A stretch of DNA of 64,000 bases, from positions 1-64,000 of the forward strand of contig QCLC01000001.1 in assembly GCA_003214855.1 (NCBI GenBank), read 5' to 3'. The notes under the pieces were generated by a model. The model saw only the letters and a list, made by a program, of their open reading frames with translations. It was not told the origin of the DNA and searched no databases. The stretch comes from Prochlorococcus sp. AG-412-I05 (GTDB lineage: Bacteria; Cyanobacteriota; Cyanobacteriia; PCC-6307; Cyanobiaceae). Positions 56,596-64,000 of this stretch are shown piece after piece. Position numbers and translations under genes: made by a program. How positions within the stretch are numbered: position 1 is the first letter of the stretch; each line of letters begins with the position of its first letter.

Positions 56596-57012
56596 TCAGG
56601 GTGATGCTCCATTGAGGAGGGTAGGAAGTCTCTCGAAGAGGTCTGGTTTGATTACATAGCTTTCAGCACCGGCCTCGAGTACCTGGCGCTGCATGATTGG
56701 GTCACTGAGGGCGGATACAACAACAATCCTCGGCAATTTGTCATGACAAGCTTGTCGATGCAGTTGCTTCAGGCATTCCAGCCCATTCATGCCTGGCATC
56801 ATCAGGTCCAACAGAACTAAATCAATGCTCTCCAAAGATCTGTTGCCAAGAAAGCTTTCGGCCGATTCATAGCTCAAGACGTGATGGCCTTCGTCTTGAA
56901 TTTCCTCCTTGAGCAACTCACGAACTCTGGGATCGTCATCCACTATGGCCACGGTAAGAGGATGGCCCTTTCCCGATAATTCGATGCGATTAGTGGTATC
57001 GGTTGGGTTCAT
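56596..57012 (-). CDS. single-domain response regulator
   Basis: A 138-residue receiver without an output domain: AIVDDDPRVRELLKEEIQDE (acidic pair), DLVLLDLMMPGMNGLECLKQ (phospho-Asp), Lys in YVIKPDLFERLPTLL. A polar 17-residue leader precedes it. Likely a CheY-like phospho-relay or adaptor. It lies 85 bases upstream of the OmpR-type regulator on the same strand, so they may form a pair. Confidence 0.88.
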   Translation of the reverse strand: MNPTDTTNRIELSGKGHPLTVAIVDDDPRVRELLKEEIQDEGHHVLSYESAESFLGNRSLESIDLVLLDLMMPGMNGLECLKQLHRQACHDKLPRIVVVSALSDPIMQRQVLEAGAESYVIKPDLFERLPTLLNGASP

Positions 57013-57053
57013 TCTTTGATTGATCTGATATCAGTAGCAGCCAGCCCAGAGCT

Positions 57054-57752
57054 TCAGTCCCGAACGACTTGACCATCATGGAAGCGCGCCACTCGTTCGG
57101 CCCTTTCGGAAACATCGTTTTCGTGGGTGACCAAGACCAGAGTGATCCCCTGATGATGTAACTCATCGAAAAGGTTGAGAACATCGTCTGTGGTTCTTGA
57201 GTCGAGAGCACCCGTGGGTTCATCAGCCAGCAGTAGAGCTGGTTTGTTGATAATTGCTCGGGCAATTGCAACCCGCTGCTGCTGACCTCCCGAGAGTTGA
57301 TTGGGGCGGTTTGCCATTTGTTTGCTGAGACCTACTCGCTCGAGAGCTTGTTCAGCTCGCTCTCTTCGTTGGATAGCAGGCACCCCGGCATAGATCATTG
57401 GCAGCATTACATTCTCCAGGGCTGAAGCCTTAGGCAGTAGGTGAAACTGCTGAAAAACAAAGCCCAGTTCTTGATTGCGCAGATTGGCCAGCTCGTCATC
57501 ATCGAGATCTTCTACTGCTACCCCGTTGAGCCGATAGCTGCCGCTGGTGGGACGATCCAGGCACCCGAGAATGTTCATGGCTGTGCTCTTGCCAGAACCA
57601 CTGGCACCCATCACGGCTAAATAATCGCCTTGATTCACGATCAGATTGAGATGGTCTAGAGCTTTTACTGTTCCAGCTCCTTGTCCGTAGAGCTTGCTGA
57701 CATCTCTCAGCACGGCGACGGGTGTGCTGCTTGCCGTTGTTGGATTAGCCAA
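57054..57752 (-). CDS. ABC-transporter ATP-binding protein, LolD/MacB type
   Basis: ATPase of 232 residues with Walker [20 protein letters not shown], the signature [20 protein letters not shown], Walker [17 protein letters not shown] and the H-loop [16 protein letters not shown]. The DSRTTDDVL segment is typical of LolD/MacB/FtsE relatives that power lipoprotein or peptide export. No permease is adjacent. The TTG start overlaps the ndhB stop by eight bases. Confidence 0.92.
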   Translation of the reverse strand: MANPTTASSTPVAVLRDVSKLYGQGAGTVKALDHLNLIVNQGDYLAVMGASGSGKSTAMNILGCLDRPTSGSYRLNGVAVEDLDDDELANLRNQELGFVFQQFHLLPKASALENVMLPMIYAGVPAIQRRERAEQALERVGLSKQMANRPNQLSGGQQQRVAIARAIINKPALLLADEPTGALDSRTTDDVLNLFDELHHQGITLVLVTHENDVSERAERVARFHDGQVVRD

Positions 57753-59316
57753 TGGATCGTTGGCTGCCTAGAGCTATGGCTTCTTGGAGAAGCGGCGTGC
57801 CGGCTACGGCATTATTCGCCCATTGAAAGAGAGGGTTTGAAAGGATTCCCCCAACGGCTGTTACAACAACGCAACCCACTAGTGCTATTCGAAGTGGAGG
57901 CATGCCAATCGTTGACCACTGGATCGATGGATAGGACTTCACGACATCGGAAGCTTCTTTTGGTTCTTTGACCACCATCATTTTGATGACAGAGATGTAG
58001 TAATAAATCGACACTACGGAGGTCACTAGGCCAACAACGACCAGGAGGTATTGATGGTCGGCCCAGCCAGCAAAGAAAAGATAGATCTTGCCAAAAAATC
58101 CGAGCATCGGAGGTATGCCACCCAAGGAAAGAAGGCAGAGGCTGAGTCCAAGCGTTATTAACGGATCCTTCTGATAGAGACCTGCATAGTCAGAAATTCG
58201 ATCACTTCCCGTGCGGATGGAGAAGAGGATGATGCAGGCAAAGGCTCCCAGGTTCATGAATAGATAGGCCGCCATATAGAGAACCATTGCAGCGAAGCCG
58301 TCTTCGGTTCCGCACACCAGGCCAATCATCACGAATCCTGCCTGGCCGATGGAGCTGTAAGCCAGCATTCGCTTCATTGATGTCTGCGCCAGCGCGACGA
58401 CGTTGCCCAGGGTCATGCTCAACACAGCCAGCACGGTGAAAAGCAATTTCCATTGGTTGTCGAAGGCACCAAAGCAACCAACCAACAACCTCAGTGCAAG
58501 AGCAAAGCCAGCAGCTTTAGACCCCACTGAGAGGAATGCAACCACTGGAGTTGGCGATCCTTCATAGACATCCGGGGTCCATTGGTGGAAAGGTACCGCA
58601 GCAATTTTGAAGGCCACCGTGGCCAGTACGAAGACCAGTGATAGTGCAGCCAGTGGAGTAGGGCTGGTGAGTAAAGCAATGCCAATAGCCTGCAAGCTGG
58701 TGGTGCCGCTCAGCCCGTAGAGAAGAGAGGCGCCGTAGAGAAAGACTGCTGCCGCGGCGGAGCCCACCAGCAGATATTTGAGTGCTGCTTCGGAACTACG
58801 GGCATCTCGTTTCATGTAGCCAGCCAGGAGGTAGCTCGCCACGGAGAGGGTCTCGAGCGAGACGAACACGCTCACAAGATCAGTTGAGCCGCAAAGGAGC
58901 ATTGCCCCGAGGGTTGCGGCCAGAAGGATGGCGGCATATTCACCAATTGGCGTGCCGCTCTGTTCTGCGTAGCGCCAGCTGATCAGTAGTGACAGCAAGG
59001 TAGAGAGCGCCACCACGGCCCGAAAGGCAATGGCCAGGTTGTCAGCCAGAAAAGCTCCAAGGAACGAGGGTTCCAGAGGGGCATTCCATTGCTGGGCGAG
59101 GAGCACGAGTGCTGTGCCAAGGCCGGCATAACAAATGGGGGGTACCCAGCGGGCTGCAGCCTGCTCACCGGCTAAGTCCACAAGTAGGGTCGCCAGCATT
59201 GCGACCAGAACAGCCCCTTCAGGGGCAATCGCACCAGCATTCAGTGCAAGGTTGAGCAGCTCGCCTGGAGCGGCCATGGCCTGGGTGGCGAGAAGAAATA
59301 CACCCATTTCGGGCAT
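57745..59316 (-). CDS. ndhB: NAD(P)H-quinone oxidoreductase subunit NdhB (subunit 2)
   Basis: Proton-pumping subunit of the NDH-1 complex in respiration and cyclic electron flow. About 14 hydrophobic segments are visible, with [40 protein letters not shown] and the conserved [20 protein letters not shown] characteristic of the family. The 523-residue length is normal. It starts at ATG 59316. The gene supports the cyanobacterial assignment. It is divergent from topA across about 130 bases. Confidence 0.96.
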   Translation of the reverse strand: MPEMGVFLLATQAMAAPGELLNLALNAGAIAPEGAVLVAMLATLLVDLAGEQAAARWVPPICYAGLGTALVLLAQQWNAPLEPSFLGAFLADNLAIAFRAVVALSTLLSLLISWRYAEQSGTPIGEYAAILLAATLGAMLLCGSTDLVSVFVSLETLSVASYLLAGYMKRDARSSEAALKYLLVGSAAAAVFLYGASLLYGLSGTTSLQAIGIALLTSPTPLAALSLVFVLATVAFKIAAVPFHQWTPDVYEGSPTPVVAFLSVGSKAAGFALALRLLVGCFGAFDNQWKLLFTVLAVLSMTLGNVVALAQTSMKRMLAYSSIGQAGFVMIGLVCGTEDGFAAMVLYMAAYLFMNLGAFACIILFSIRTGSDRISDYAGLYQKDPLITLGLSLCLLSLGGIPPMLGFFGKIYLFFAGWADHQYLLVVVGLVTSVVSIYYYISVIKMMVVKEPKEASDVVKSYPSIQWSTIGMPPLRIALVGCVVVTAVGGILSNPLFQWANNAVAGTPLLQEAIALGSQRSIG

Positions 59317-59443
59317 GACGCGTGCACGATCAGACCAATTTCCGTGACTGTAGCTGTGCTGCCTTGCTATACCTTATTGAGAACATCGCATCATGCAGCT
59401 CGCTTGCCGGTGCGATAAAGATTGGAACGGTTACATATCGTCT

Positions 59444-62143
59444 GTGGCGAACACTCTGGTCATTGTTGAAAGCCCTACCAAGGCGAGAACCATTCGAGGG
59501 TTTCTGCCCAAGGACTTCCGTGTGGAGGCCTCCATGGGCCATGTGCGCGACTTGCCCAACAACGCCAGTGAGATCCCTGCGGCCCAAAAGGGGCAGAAAT
59601 GGGCCAACCTTGGCGTAAACACCACCGCGGATTTCGAACCTCTTTATGTGGTTCCGAAGGCCAAAAAGAAGGTGGTCAAGGAGCTGAAGGCAGCTTTGAA
59701 GGACGCTGATCAGCTGTTGTTGGCAACTGACGAAGATCGAGAGGGCGAAAGCATCAGCTGGCATTTGCTGCAGCTTTTGGCTCCCAAAGTGCCTGTCAAG
59801 CGGATGGTGTTTCACGAGATCACCAAAGAAGCCATTGCTAAGGCTCTTGATCAGCCCAGAGATCTCGACATGGAGCTGGTCCATGCCCAGGAGACGCGAC
59901 GGATTCTTGACCGTTTGGTGGGCTACACGCTTTCGCCTCTGTTGTGGAAGAAGGTTGCGTGGGGCCTCTCCGCCGGTCGGGTGCAGTCCGTAGCAGTGCG
60001 GTTGCTTGTGCAGCGTGAACGTGCCCGTAGGGCTTTCCGTAGCGGCAGCTACTGGGACCTAAAGGCCAAACTTGATAAAGGTGGTGGTCAATTTGAAGCA
60101 AAGCTCACCAGCCTGGACGGTCAGAAGATTGCTACCGGCAGTGATTTCGATGAAGCGACAGGCGCTTTAAAGGCTGGCAGAAATGTTCGACTGCTTGGCG
60201 AATCAGATGCGCTCACTCTTTCCGAGTCCGTTCGCAGCAGTCAGTGGCGGGTTGAGTCGGTGGAAGAGAAGCCAACGGTCCGTAAACCGGTGCCTCCTTT
60301 TACGACAAGCACTTTGCAGCAGGAGGCAAATCGCAAGTTGCGGTTTTCGGCCAGGGAAACGATGCGGTGTGCGCAGGGGCTTTATGAGCGTGGCTTCATT
60401 ACCTATATGCGAACTGACTCTGTGCATCTATCCGAGCAGGCTATTCAGGCTGCTCGGAGCTGCGTGGGTTCACGCTATGGCGATGATTATCTGAGCAAAA
60501 CTCCACGTCAGTTCAGCACTAAGTCACGCAATGCCCAGGAGGCTCACGAAGCGATACGACCAGCGGGTGAAAGCTTCCGTTCCCCAAGTGAATCTGGACT
60601 TGAAGGGCGCGACATGGCCCTATATGAGTTGATTTGGAAGCGAACAGTGGCCAGCCAGATGGCCGAGGCTCGACTCACCATGCTGGCGGTTGATCTTCGT
60701 GTTGCGGATGCCAAGTTTCGGGCCACGGGTAAGCGCATTGATTTCCCAGGTTTCTTTCGCGCTTACGTGGAGGGCAGTGATGATCCAGACGCCGCCTTGG
60801 AAGGCCAGGAAGTTTTGCTGCCTGATTTAGCGGTTGACGATTCGCCCACGCTGCAGGATGTGGAGGCCCTCGGTCACCAGACTCAGCCGCCGGCTCGCTA
60901 TAGCGAGGCTTCACTGGTGAAGATGCTCGAGAAGGAGGGCATTGGCAGGCCTTCCACCTACGCCAGCATCATTGGCACCATCGTTGATCGGGGTTATGCA
61001 GCATTGCAAAACAACTCCCTTACTCCCAGTTTCACTGCTTTTGCTGTAACCGCTCTTCTAGAGGAGCATTTCCCCGATCTTGTCGATACGAGCTTTACGG
61101 CTCGGATGGAATTCACTCTTGATGAGATTTCCACGGGCAAGGTGCAGTGGTTGCCTTATTTGGAAGGGTTCTACAAGGGCGAACAGGGCCTTGAGAGTCA
61201 GGTTCAGCAGCGTGAAGGTGACATCGACTCCAGTGTGTCTCGCACTGTGGATCTGGAGGGATTGCCCTGTGTGGTGCGCATCGGTCGTTTTGGGGCCTAT
61301 CTGGAAGCCAAACGAGTGGGTGATGACGGCGAGGAGGAATCGCTTAAGGCCACCCTCCCTCAAGAGATCACTCCTGCTGATCTTGATGCAGAGAAAGCCG
61401 AGCTGATTCTCAAGCAGAAAGCTGATGGCCCTGAATCGATTGGGGAAGACCCTGAAACCGGTGATCAGATTTACCTCCTTTTTGGTCAGTACGGGCCTTA
61501 TGTGCAACGAGGCCAGGTGGGTGAGGACAACCCCAAGCCGAAGCGGGCATCCTTGCCTAAAGGCAAGAAGCCTGATGAGCTCAGCCTTGATGAGGCCCTG
61601 GGCTTACTGCGTCTGCCGCGCTTACTGGGAGAGCATCCCGATGGTGGACGAATTCAGGCGGGTTTGGGTCGCTTCGGACCCTATGTGGTCTGGGATAAGA
61701 GCAAGGGAGAGAAGGACTATCGCTCCCTTAAGGGGGAGGATGACGTGTTGGCGGTGGGGCTGAGCCGCGCACTAGAACTTTTGGCGATGCCCAAGCGGGG
61801 TAGGGGCGGCCGGACTGCGTTGAAAGACCTTGGCATCCCGGAGGGGAGTGAGGAGACGGTGCAGGTTTTTGACGGTCCCTATGGCTTATATGTCAAGCAA
61901 GGCAAGCTCAATGCCTCGTTACCTGAAGGGAAGGGCGTCGACGACATCTCTCTTGATGTAGCAGTGGAGCTATTGGCTGCCAAGGCTTTAAGTAAGAAGA
62001 CAAGTCGACGCAAAAAGAGCACTTCAACAACCAGCAAAAAAACAGCCGCAAGCAAACCAAAAACTCGTAAACCTCCTGCTACTACAAAGACAGGTCGGTT
62101 GCGAGCCAGTGCTGTTCGGGTCATCAAACCTGGTGAGGTTTGA
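59444..62143 (+). CDS. topA: DNA topoisomerase I (type IA)
   Basis: Relaxes negative supercoils. The toprim domain shows [16 protein letters not shown] and [20 protein letters not shown], and the active-site Tyr is in [16 protein letters not shown]. The C-terminal half has several toprim-CRPT-like repeats ([35 protein letters not shown] and [12 protein letters not shown]) instead of E. coli zinc fingers. A Lys/Thr-rich tail ends the protein. I prefer the GTG at 59444 ([13 protein letters not shown]) over the ATG at 59393, giving about 899 residues. The lipoprotein gene overlaps by one base. Confidence 0.96.
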   Translation: MANTLVIVESPTKARTIRGFLPKDFRVEASMGHVRDLPNNASEIPAAQKGQKWANLGVNTTADFEPLYVVPKAKKKVVKELKAALKDADQLLLATDEDREGESISWHLLQLLAPKVPVKRMVFHEITKEAIAKALDQPRDLDMELVHAQETRRILDRLVGYTLSPLLWKKVAWGLSAGRVQSVAVRLLVQRERARRAFRSGSYWDLKAKLDKGGGQFEAKLTSLDGQKIATGSDFDEATGALKAGRNVRLLGESDALTLSESVRSSQWRVESVEEKPTVRKPVPPFTTSTLQQEANRKLRFSARETMRCAQGLYERGFITYMRTDSVHLSEQAIQAARSCVGSRYGDDYLSKTPRQFSTKSRNAQEAHEAIRPAGESFRSPSESGLEGRDMALYELIWKRTVASQMAEARLTMLAVDLRVADAKFRATGKRIDFPGFFRAYVEGSDDPDAALEGQEVLLPDLAVDDSPTLQDVEALGHQTQPPARYSEASLVKMLEKEGIGRPSTYASIIGTIVDRGYAALQNNSLTPSFTAFAVTALLEEHFPDLVDTSFTARMEFTLDEISTGKVQWLPYLEGFYKGEQGLESQVQQREGDIDSSVSRTVDLEGLPCVVRIGRFGAYLEAKRVGDDGEEESLKATLPQEITPADLDAEKAELILKQKADGPESIGEDPETGDQIYLLFGQYGPYVQRGQVGEDNPKPKRASLPKGKKPDELSLDEALGLLRLPRLLGEHPDGGRIQAGLGRFGPYVVWDKSKGEKDYRSLKGEDDVLAVGLSRALELLAMPKRGRGGRTALKDLGIPEGSEETVQVFDGPYGLYVKQGKLNASLPEGKGVDDISLDVAVELLAAKALSKKTSRRKKSTSTTSKKTAASKPKTRKPPATTKTGRLRASAVRVIKPGEV

Positions 62144-62619
62144 TGCTTAAGGTGAGGGCAAGGGGCTTACTTGCTGATGGGTTCAGCCTGTGTGTTCCTC
62201 TGCTTATGTTGATGTTGCAGTCCTGCGCCAATACGCCGTTTGGTCAGGAACTTGCGAACAGTTTTGATGCTCCCACGCAGGAGCCTGTGCCTGTCGCACC
62301 TGTTTCCAGTGATCCAGAACCCACGAACTCTTCATCTAACTCAAGAGCTCCTGATCAGGACTTGAGCAACCCGGAAGCTGCTAATCCTCAGACATCAAGA
62401 CAGGTTGAGCAGAAGCCAGAGTTGGCTATTAACCCTGTTACCCCGCAGCCTTATCGCATCACCATCAAGTTGTCCGCTGCCGATCCTTCGGCGCCCGCAG
62501 AAGCCGTCACTCAGGCATTACGAATGGCTGGAGTGACTTTTGAGGTTGAGACGATTGAACGGGTCAAGGATCAGTCTTTGATCAGAGTGCCGCCTTCCGG
62601 TATGGGAGCGCAGCCTTGA
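62143..62619 (+). CDS. predicted lipoprotein with Pro/Ser-rich linker
   Basis: The N-terminus CVPLLMLMLQSCANTPF contains a lipobox (LQSC), so the mature protein would be lipid-anchored. Residues about 35-90 are low-complexity Pro/Glu/Ser/Asn, and a small C-terminal domain (QPYRITIKLSAADPSAPAEA, then TFEVETIERVKDQSLIRV) is probably folded. It has 158 residues. The ATG overlaps the topA stop, and its own stop overlaps the DUF2232 start. No family is recognised. Confidence 0.75.
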   Translation: MLKVRARGLLADGFSLCVPLLMLMLQSCANTPFGQELANSFDAPTQEPVPVAPVSSDPEPTNSSSNSRAPDQDLSNPEAANPQTSRQVEQKPELAINPVTPQPYRITIKLSAADPSAPAEAVTQALRMAGVTFEVETIERVKDQSLIRVPPSGMGAQP

Positions 62620-63296
62620 TCTGTTTTGGTCGCTTGCGCAAGGGTTCGAGAGCTTCTCAACCCATAAGCCGTCGCCAGGCCCTGAGAATGATGGAGACTT
62701 CTTACCTTGCGGCCGCTTCAGCTCTGATCTGGGTGGCGCTCTATTACCTTCCTGTTGGTGGGGCCTTATTTCGGCTGGCGTTGCCGTTGCCTTTAGCCCT
62801 GCTGCATGTGCGTCGCGGTTCTAAGGCAGGGCTAGAGGGCGTTGCCCTGGCGGTGCTTTTGTTGATTGCCTTGATGGGGCCTGTTCGTGGTCCCTTGGTG
62901 CTGTTCCCTTATGGCCTTCTAGCGTTTTGGCTTGGCTGGAGTTGGCATCGTGGGCTGAGCTGGTGGGTGAGTTGGGGGTGTGGAGTTGTGATTGGAACAG
63001 CGGGTTTTTTGGTAAGGGTTGTGGTGCTGTCGCTTTTGGTGGGTGAGAACCTTTGGGTGGTGATCACCCGAGCAGGATCAGGTCTGCTTGATCGATTGGT
63101 GGACCTGCTCAATCTCCCTCTGGCGCCAGATCTCAATCATGTGCAGTTGATGGCTTTTGCTTTGGTGGTTTTTCAAGAGTTGGTCTACGTGCTTGTTCTC
63201 CATGCGCTGGCCTTCTGGATTTTTCCTCGGCTGCAGAGACCAATTCCCGATCCCCCCAGACTTCTGCATGGCCTCGTTGCCCTGGACCCCCTCTAA
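62616..63296 (+). CDS. DUF2232 family membrane protein
   Basis: Six to seven hydrophobic segments (SALIWVALYYLPVGGALF, VALAVLLLIALMGPVRGPLV and others) in 226 residues, matching the cyanobacterial DUF2232 proteins that sit beside cobalamin-related genes or topA. Role unknown, possibly a transporter-like membrane protein. The TTG start overlaps the lipoprotein stop (TTGA). An internal ATG at about residue 25 (MMETSYLAA) could be used instead. Confidence 0.8.
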   Translation: MICFGRLRKGSRASQPISRRQALRMMETSYLAAASALIWVALYYLPVGGALFRLALPLPLALLHVRRGSKAGLEGVALAVLLLIALMGPVRGPLVLFPYGLLAFWLGWSWHRGLSWWVSWGCGVVIGTAGFLVRVVVLSLLVGENLWVVITRAGSGLLDRLVDLLNLPLAPDLNHVQLMAFALVVFQELVYVLVLHALAFWIFPRLQRPIPDPPRLLHGLVALDPL

Positions 63297-64000
63297 TTTC
63301 AAGTCGGGTTCGCCTCCTAGAGGTCTACCTTTAGCTTGTAAAGCCTTTGGTGCAGGTGCATCCCCAGCCGCGCAGGAGAGATGGTTAAGGCCCTGGCGGG
63401 ATGGGGGCCTGGGGTTTTCTTTACTGTTGGTGTTGGCTGGCACGCGTACTGCCGAGGTGGAGGGCATTTCGGCGGCAGGTGCTACTTCAGCTGCCCGTCG
63501 CTACACAGCGGTGGCAGATGCGGAACTGCTGCTTAAGGGCCCTGATAGGTCAAGGCTGTGCTCGCTTCCACCTCTTCCTGCAGGGATCTCACCGGCCCTG
63601 ATTAGTTATGTTGCCGCTCGTTGGATTGGCGTAGACCCATTGGTGGCGGCGGTGGGCTTAACACTGCCGCCACCATTCCCCCATTTGCGTTTGGAGGCGC
63701 CGGGAATGGGTCCTGCTGCTTGTTTGAGTACTGGGGAGGCCATGGGTCTGTCGCGTGTGCATGCTCTCTGGCAGCGTGGCTTTTGCCTTGGGCGTGGTCT
63801 TCGTCGTCCTTTGGTATTGGCCGAATGTGTCCCTGGAGGAACGACCACGGCTCAGGCTGTACTTACCGGGCTTGGCTTGCAGGTTGCTGATCTGATCAGT
63901 GGTAGTGCTCGTCAGGCACCGATGTTCTTGAAACAGGAGTTGGTTGATCGTGGATTGAGTAAAGCGGCCTTGGGGTTTAACCCTCCACCTCAGCGAGTGA
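63268..64000 (+). CDS. CobT-like protein (TIGR00303 family), 3' partial
   Basis: Absent from the ORF track because no stop is reached in the window. From ATG at 63268 the frame runs 244 codons: LGFSLLLVLAGTRTAEVEGI, then GISPALISYVAARWIGVDPL, LVLAECVPGGTTTAQAVLTG and FLKQELVDRGL. The PGGTTTAQAVL segment and overall pattern belong to the nicotinate-nucleotide-dimethylbenzimidazole phosphoribosyltransferase-like family of cyanobacteria. The start overlaps the DUF2232 stop by 29 bases, so a later start is possible. Confidence 0.85.
   Translation, partial: MASLPWTPSNFKSGSPPRGLPLACKAFGAGASPAAQERWLRPWRDGGLGFSLLLVLAGTRTAEVEGISAAGATSAARRYTAVADAELLLKGPDRSRLCSLPPLPAGISPALISYVAARWIGVDPLVAAVGLTLPPPFPHLRLEAPGMGPAACLSTGEAMGLSRVHALWQRGFCLGRGLRRPLVLAECVPGGTTTAQAVLTGLGLQVADLISGSARQAPMFLKQELVDRGLSKAALGFNPPPQRV

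Noticed and set aside
1-64000. CRISPR arrays, toxin-antitoxin or restriction systems
   Set aside because: No regularly spaced direct repeats and no recognisable Cas, toxin-antitoxin or restriction-modification proteins were seen. The only tandem repeat is the coding 15-bp series.

Overview
The window is chromosomal DNA of a cyanobacterium, most likely a marine picocyanobacterium with moderate GC, such as a low-light Prochlorococcus of the MIT9313/MIT9303 type or a related Synechococcus. The assignment rests on gene content: ndhB, a Vipp1/IM30 protein, a Ycf46-type AAA ATPase, DUF1825, DUF3086, DUF2808 and DUF2232 proteins, a GluQ-RS, a glycogen debranching enzyme, compact operons and many very small hypothetical genes. 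Species level is inference and was not tested by any search.

Layout. 1-6.2 kb is an envelope operon: a 5'-truncated bamA, then lpxC-fabZ-lpxA-lpxB (lipid A) and an exported msrA, all overlapping or nearly so. 6.3-13.9 kb carries pepA, a GIY-YIG protein, a LuxR-type regulator divergent from a DUF1825 gene, tyrS-pyrF, and plsY with a DUF3086 gene convergent to them. 14.1-20.9 kb holds an MlaE-type permease, a sugar-type symporter broken by a nine-base poly-C run, tRNA-Gly, glgX, a degenerate metallo-beta-lactamase-fold gene, hup (HU), gluQ and a small zinc-ribbon gene.

20.9-33.7 kb is gene-poor and looks like an accessory or decaying island. It contains an A+T-rich selO pseudokinase gene, an outer-membrane beta-barrel of inverse-autotransporter type, an MBL hydrolase, a multi-pass membrane protein and a scatter of small membrane or secreted proteins. 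Two of the small genes (24003-24152 and 28874-29029) are too short for the supplied ORF track. The island is bounded on the right by tRNA-Arg. No integrase, IS element, CRISPR array or phage gene was recognised.

33.9-48.2 kb returns to dense housekeeping DNA. After a HTH protein, rsmI and cysQ there is a long minus-strand run of genes for signal-peptide digestion, chorismate mutase, ribosomal protein L34 (also below the ORF-track cutoff), RNase P protein, a PH-domain protein, YidC, a DUF177 protein, a Ycf46-type ATPase, SerRS, a site-2 protease, ribosomal protein S14 and PNPase. This run links translation, RNA processing and membrane insertion. YidC carries an insertion that reads like a bacterial Ig (Big_2) domain. 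48.3-64 kb contains a DMT exporter, an ArnT-like glycosyltransferase, a DUF721 protein, vipp1, an aminotransferase overlapping birA, an M23 peptidase, two response regulators without kinases, a LolD/MacB-type ATPase, ndhB, topA, a lipoprotein, a DUF2232 protein and the start of a CobT-like gene that runs off the right edge.

No complete novel defence or biosynthetic system could be demonstrated. The best leads are the poly-C symporter, the YidC insertion, the selO/beta-barrel island and the unannotated small genes.
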